Source of the DNA: Franzmannia pantelleriensis
GTDB lineage: Bacteria; Pseudomonadota; Gammaproteobacteria; Pseudomonadales; Halomonadaceae
Direction: 5' to 3'
Assembly: GCF_900102875.1 (NCBI RefSeq)
Contig: NZ_FNGH01000016.1
Coordinates: 31,576 to 95,575, forward strand
Length of the DNA stretch: 64,000 bases
Position numbers and translations under genes: made by a program. Positions within the stretch are counted from its first letter, which is position 1, and the number at the start of each line of letters is the position of its first letter. The notes beneath the pieces were generated by a model. That model did no database searches and was not told the origin of the DNA. It saw only the letters and a list, made by a program, of their open reading frames with translations. Of this stretch, positions 61,703 through 64,000 are shown piece after piece.

Positions 61703-62695
61703 TTAGAGGGGGGATACTCGGCAGTCAACGGAGTTGGCCTCGAGCCGCAGCGGATTGCGCAGCGGGCGGCCGAACGCACTCAGCTCGATCTCGAAGCGAT
61801 CACCGTCGCGGGGCTGGATGCCGTCGGCAAAGCTCAGTGTCGCGGTGCCGAAGAAGTGCACGTGGACGTCGCCGGGGCGGCGGAAGCCGGCATACTTGAA
61901 GTGGTGGTGCTCGAGGTTGGCCAGGCTATGCGCCATGTTCTCTTCGCCGGTGAGGAACGGCTTCTCCCACAGCGTGGCGCCGTCGCGGACGATACGGCTG
62001 ACGCCCTCCAAGTGCGCGGGCAGATCGCCGATCAACAGCTCCGGGCCCACGCTGCAGGCGCGCAGCTTGGAGTGGGCCAGCCACAGGTAGTTGAAGCGCT
62101 CGGTGACGTGATCGGAGAACTCGTTGCCGATGGCGTAACCGACCCGCCACGGCGTGCCGTCGGCGCCGACCAGGTAGAGCCCGGCCAGCTCCGGCTCCTC
62201 GCCGGCATCCTCGGCAAAGGCTGGCGAGGGCAACGCGGCTTCGGGGGCCACGATGCAGTCGCCGTCACCCTTGTAGAACCACTCCGGCTGGGCGCCCGTC
62301 TCACCGGGGGCGGGCTTGCCGCCCTCCACGCCCAGTTTGAACATGCGCATGGAGTCGGTGAGTTCCTCCTCCGTCACTTGCGTCTTGGTGTGCATCGCCG
62401 AGCGGGTATCGGCGCTGCCCAGGTGGGTGAGGCCGGTGCCGGTGACCAAGCAGTGGGCCGGGTCGGGATGGGTCAGCGGGGGCAGCAGGCGACACTCGTC
62501 GACCAGCGGCTGATAGTCGACCAGCGTATCGCCAAGGCGCGCCTCGACGACCTGAGTGAGCGGCTGGCCGGCGTCGATGGCGATCTGCGCCAGGGCGTAG
62601 GTGCCCCCCGGGATGTCGATGGGACGCACCGCGTCACTGGTTTCCACCACGGCCACCCGCAGTTGGTCCTGGTCGAGGTATTGGATCAAACGCAT
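61703..62695 (-). CDS. AraD1-family (FAH-superfamily) sugar-acid enzyme
   Basis: A 330-residue FAH-superfamily protein of the AraD1/GguC group. It begins MRLIQYLDQDQLRVAVVE and has VTGTGLTHLGSADTRSAMH, PEWFYKGDGDCIVAPE, GYAIGNEFSDHVTERFNYLWLAHSK and GFRRPGDVHVHFFGTATLSFADG, the metal-site and core motifs. Such enzymes dehydrate 2-keto-3-deoxy sugar acids on the way to alpha-ketoglutaric semialdehyde. It lies between a TRAP permease and the truncated ALDH, which would have made the next step. The exact substrate is unknown. Confidence 0.85.
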   Translation of the reverse strand: MRLIQYLDQDQLRVAVVETSDAVRPIDIPGGTYALAQIAIDAGQPLTQVVEARLGDTLVDYQPLVDECRLLPPLTHPDPAHCLVTGTGLTHLGSADTRSAMHTKTQVTEEELTDSMRMFKLGVEGGKPAPGETGAQPEWFYKGDGDCIVAPEAALPSPAFAEDAGEEPELAGLYLVGADGTPWRVGYAIGNEFSDHVTERFNYLWLAHSKLRACSVGPELLIGDLPAHLEGVSRIVRDGATLWEKPFLTGEENMAHSLANLEHHHFKYAGFRRPGDVHVHFFGTATLSFADGIQPRDGDRFEIELSAFGRPLRNPLRLEANSVDCRVSPL

Positions 62696-62722
62696 GATAG
62701 CTTCCTTATGTAATATCTAGCG

Positions 62723-64000
62723 TCAATTACCGCGTACGGCGGTAAGGTCCGGCAGCCAGGTCACCAGGCCGGGGAAGGCGATCAGGATCACGGCCATGAT
62801 CAACAGGGTGGCGTAGTAGGGCAGCATCGCCTTGACCAACTGCTCCATGGTGACCTTGCCCACCCCGCAGCCGACATACAGGCAGGTACCCACCGGCGGC
62901 GTCAGTAGCCCGATGCCGAGAATGAACGCCATCAGCACGCCGAAGTAGACCGGGTCGATGCCCACCGAGGTGACGATCGGCGTCAGCATCGGCGCCATGA
63001 TCACCATCGCCGGGGTCAGGTCCATCACGAAGCCCACCAGTAGCAGCAGGCCGGCGACGATCAGCAGCAGCCAGAACGGGTCCTGGGTGATCGACTGCAC
63101 CTGGGTGACCAGGGTCTGGGGCACCATGTTGATGGTCAGGAACCAGGCGATCACCGTGGCGAAGGCCAGCAGCAAGAGCACCATGCCGGTCAGACGCGCG
63201 GTGCGGATCAGCATGCCCCACAGCTCGCGGACGTGGAACTCACGGTAGACCACCAGCGAGATGACCAGCGAGTAGAGCAGCGCCGCCACCGCCGCCTCGG
63301 TGGCGGTGAACACCCCGCCGATGATGCCGCCGATCACGATCACCGGCAGCACCAGCGCCAGCCAGGCGGCCTTGAACGCCTGCCACAGCGGGCCGAGGCG
63401 GAACTTGCGGGTCTGCCCGGCGCCGCCGAAGCTGGCCATGATGAAGGTGGTGACCATCAGCCCGACGCCGATCATCACCCCCGGCACGATGCCGGCGATG
63501 AACAGTCGGCTGATCGAGGTCTCGGTGACGATGCCGTAGAGGATCAGCGGAATCGACGGCGGAATGATGATGCCGATCACCGAGGAGACGGTGTTGATCG
63601 CCGTGGCCTGCGGCCCCGAGTAGCCCTGCTGCTTCATCGACGGGATCATCATCGAGCCGGTGGCGGCGGTATCGGCCACCGCCGAGCCGCTGATGCCGCC
63701 AAAGAACATCGAGCCGGTAATCGCCACCTGGCCGAGGCCGCCGCGAATGAAGCCAACCAGCGCACCGGCCAGCTCCATCAGCCGCCGGGCGATGCCGCCG
63801 GCGCTCATCACCTCGCCGACCAGGATGAAGAAGGGAATCGCCAGCAGCGGGAAGTTGTTGACCCCGCGCACCGACTGTTCGATCAGGATCGACAGCGGGA
63901 TATCCGAGAGCACCGCCATCACCACCGCGGCGATGCCCAGCCCGAAGGCGATCGGCAGGCCCAGGGCCAGGGAGGCGAACAGGATACCGAGAAAGATCCA
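62723..64000 (-). CDS. dctM: TRAP transporter large permease DctM (start cut by window edge)
   Basis: Large membrane subunit of a TRAP sugar-acid or C4-acid transporter. 425 residues are in the window; the frame is open to base 64000, and the first visible residues are WIFLGILFASLALGLPIAFG, so only a few N-terminal residues are missing. Family motifs: LLAIPFFILVGEVMSAGGIARRLM, GSMFFGGISGSAVADTAATGSMMIP, and the end GIGLLTPPVGTCLYVGCGVGKV. The last 443 bases are duplicated in the chimeric ORF. dctP and dctQ are presumably beyond the edge. Precedes the AraD1-like gene by 27 bases. Confidence 0.94.
   Translation of the reverse strand, partial: WIFLGILFASLALGLPIAFGLGIAAVVMAVLSDIPLSILIEQSVRGVNNFPLLAIPFFILVGEVMSAGGIARRLMELAGALVGFIRGGLGQVAITGSMFFGGISGSAVADTAATGSMMIPSMKQQGYSGPQATAINTVSSVIGIIIPPSIPLILYGIVTETSISRLFIAGIVPGVMIGVGLMVTTFIMASFGGAGQTRKFRLGPLWQAFKAAWLALVLPVIVIGGIIGGVFTATEAAVAALLYSLVISLVVYREFHVRELWGMLIRTARLTGMVLLLLAFATVIAWFLTINMVPQTLVTQVQSITQDPFWLLLIVAGLLLLVGFVMDLTPAMVIMAPMLTPIVTSVGIDPVYFGVLMAFILGIGLLTPPVGTCLYVGCGVGKVTMEQLVKAMLPYYATLLIMAVILIAFPGLVTWLPDLTAVRGN

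Overview
The window reads as a high-GC gammaproteobacterial chromosome, most likely Halomonas or a close member of the Halomonadaceae. The basis is gene content and order: urea uptake next to urease, tctCBA beside a CitA/CitB-type two-component pair, TRAP transporters, gluconate kinase, and a PhhR/TyrR-phhABC block. This is a judgement from protein similarity as I recall it, not from a search. I see no rRNA, tRNA, CRISPR array, insertion sequence or prophage.

Layout. 1-8.5 kb: urease (ureD-A-B-C, ureC cut by the window edge) and the urea ABC transporter urtABCDE, all on the minus strand. Each block is preceded by a good sigma-54 promoter with paired NtrC-like sites, so the region looks like a nitrogen-limitation regulon. 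8.5-10.4 kb: a long acyl-CoA dehydrogenase. 10.5-16.4 kb: a tripartite tricarboxylate transporter and its two-component system. 16.5-19 kb: siroheme methyltransferase and a Na+-dependent NSS-type transporter. 19.3-24.5 kb: MarR regulator, hmgA, fahA, maiA, a small Rieske protein and convergent hppD. 24.7-26.4 kb: a divergent LysE-type exporter and its ArgP-type regulator. 26.4-30.8 kb: formaldehyde dehydrogenase, a thiamine-binding-like protein, cyclopropane fatty acid synthase, a diguanylate cyclase and a truncated haemoglobin. 30.8-37.9 kb: a three-gene SMC/condensin-like operon with a 1632-residue ATPase. 38.3-40.9 kb: recQ and an unknown membrane protein. 41-45.2 kb: tyrR/phhR divergent from phhA-phhB-phhC. 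45.4-54.4 kb: a nucleobase-type permease, an EF-hand protein, a MATE exporter, a GGDEF-EAL protein, a 2-oxoglutarate dioxygenase, YceI with cytochrome b561, and a PfpI-like protein. 54.5-59.3 kb: ackA, MaoC-Pta, a FabI-like reductase and an iron alcohol dehydrogenase. 59.3-64 kb: gluconate regulator and kinase, a chimeric ALDH-DctM ORF, an AraD1-like gene and a TRAP large permease cut by the window edge.

How the genes fit together. The window encodes every step from phenylalanine to fumarate and acetoacetate: PhhA/PhhB (Phe to Tyr), PhhC (Tyr to 4-hydroxyphenylpyruvate), HppD (to homogentisate), HmgA, MaiA and FahA. They are split between two loci, one next to a TyrR-type and one next to a MarR-type regulator. 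The NSS transporter beside the MarR gene may import the aromatic substrate.

Most unusual items: (1) the condensin-like operon, which has no adjacent Wadjet-type nuclease and whose ATPase has Gly where the catalytic Walker B Glu is expected; (2) an in-frame fusion of an aldehyde dehydrogenase N-terminus to a second copy of the DctM C-terminus, about 97% identical in DNA to the intact gene 1.9 kb away, with nearly all differences silent; (3) the matching sigma-54/NtrC promoter architecture at ureD and urtA.
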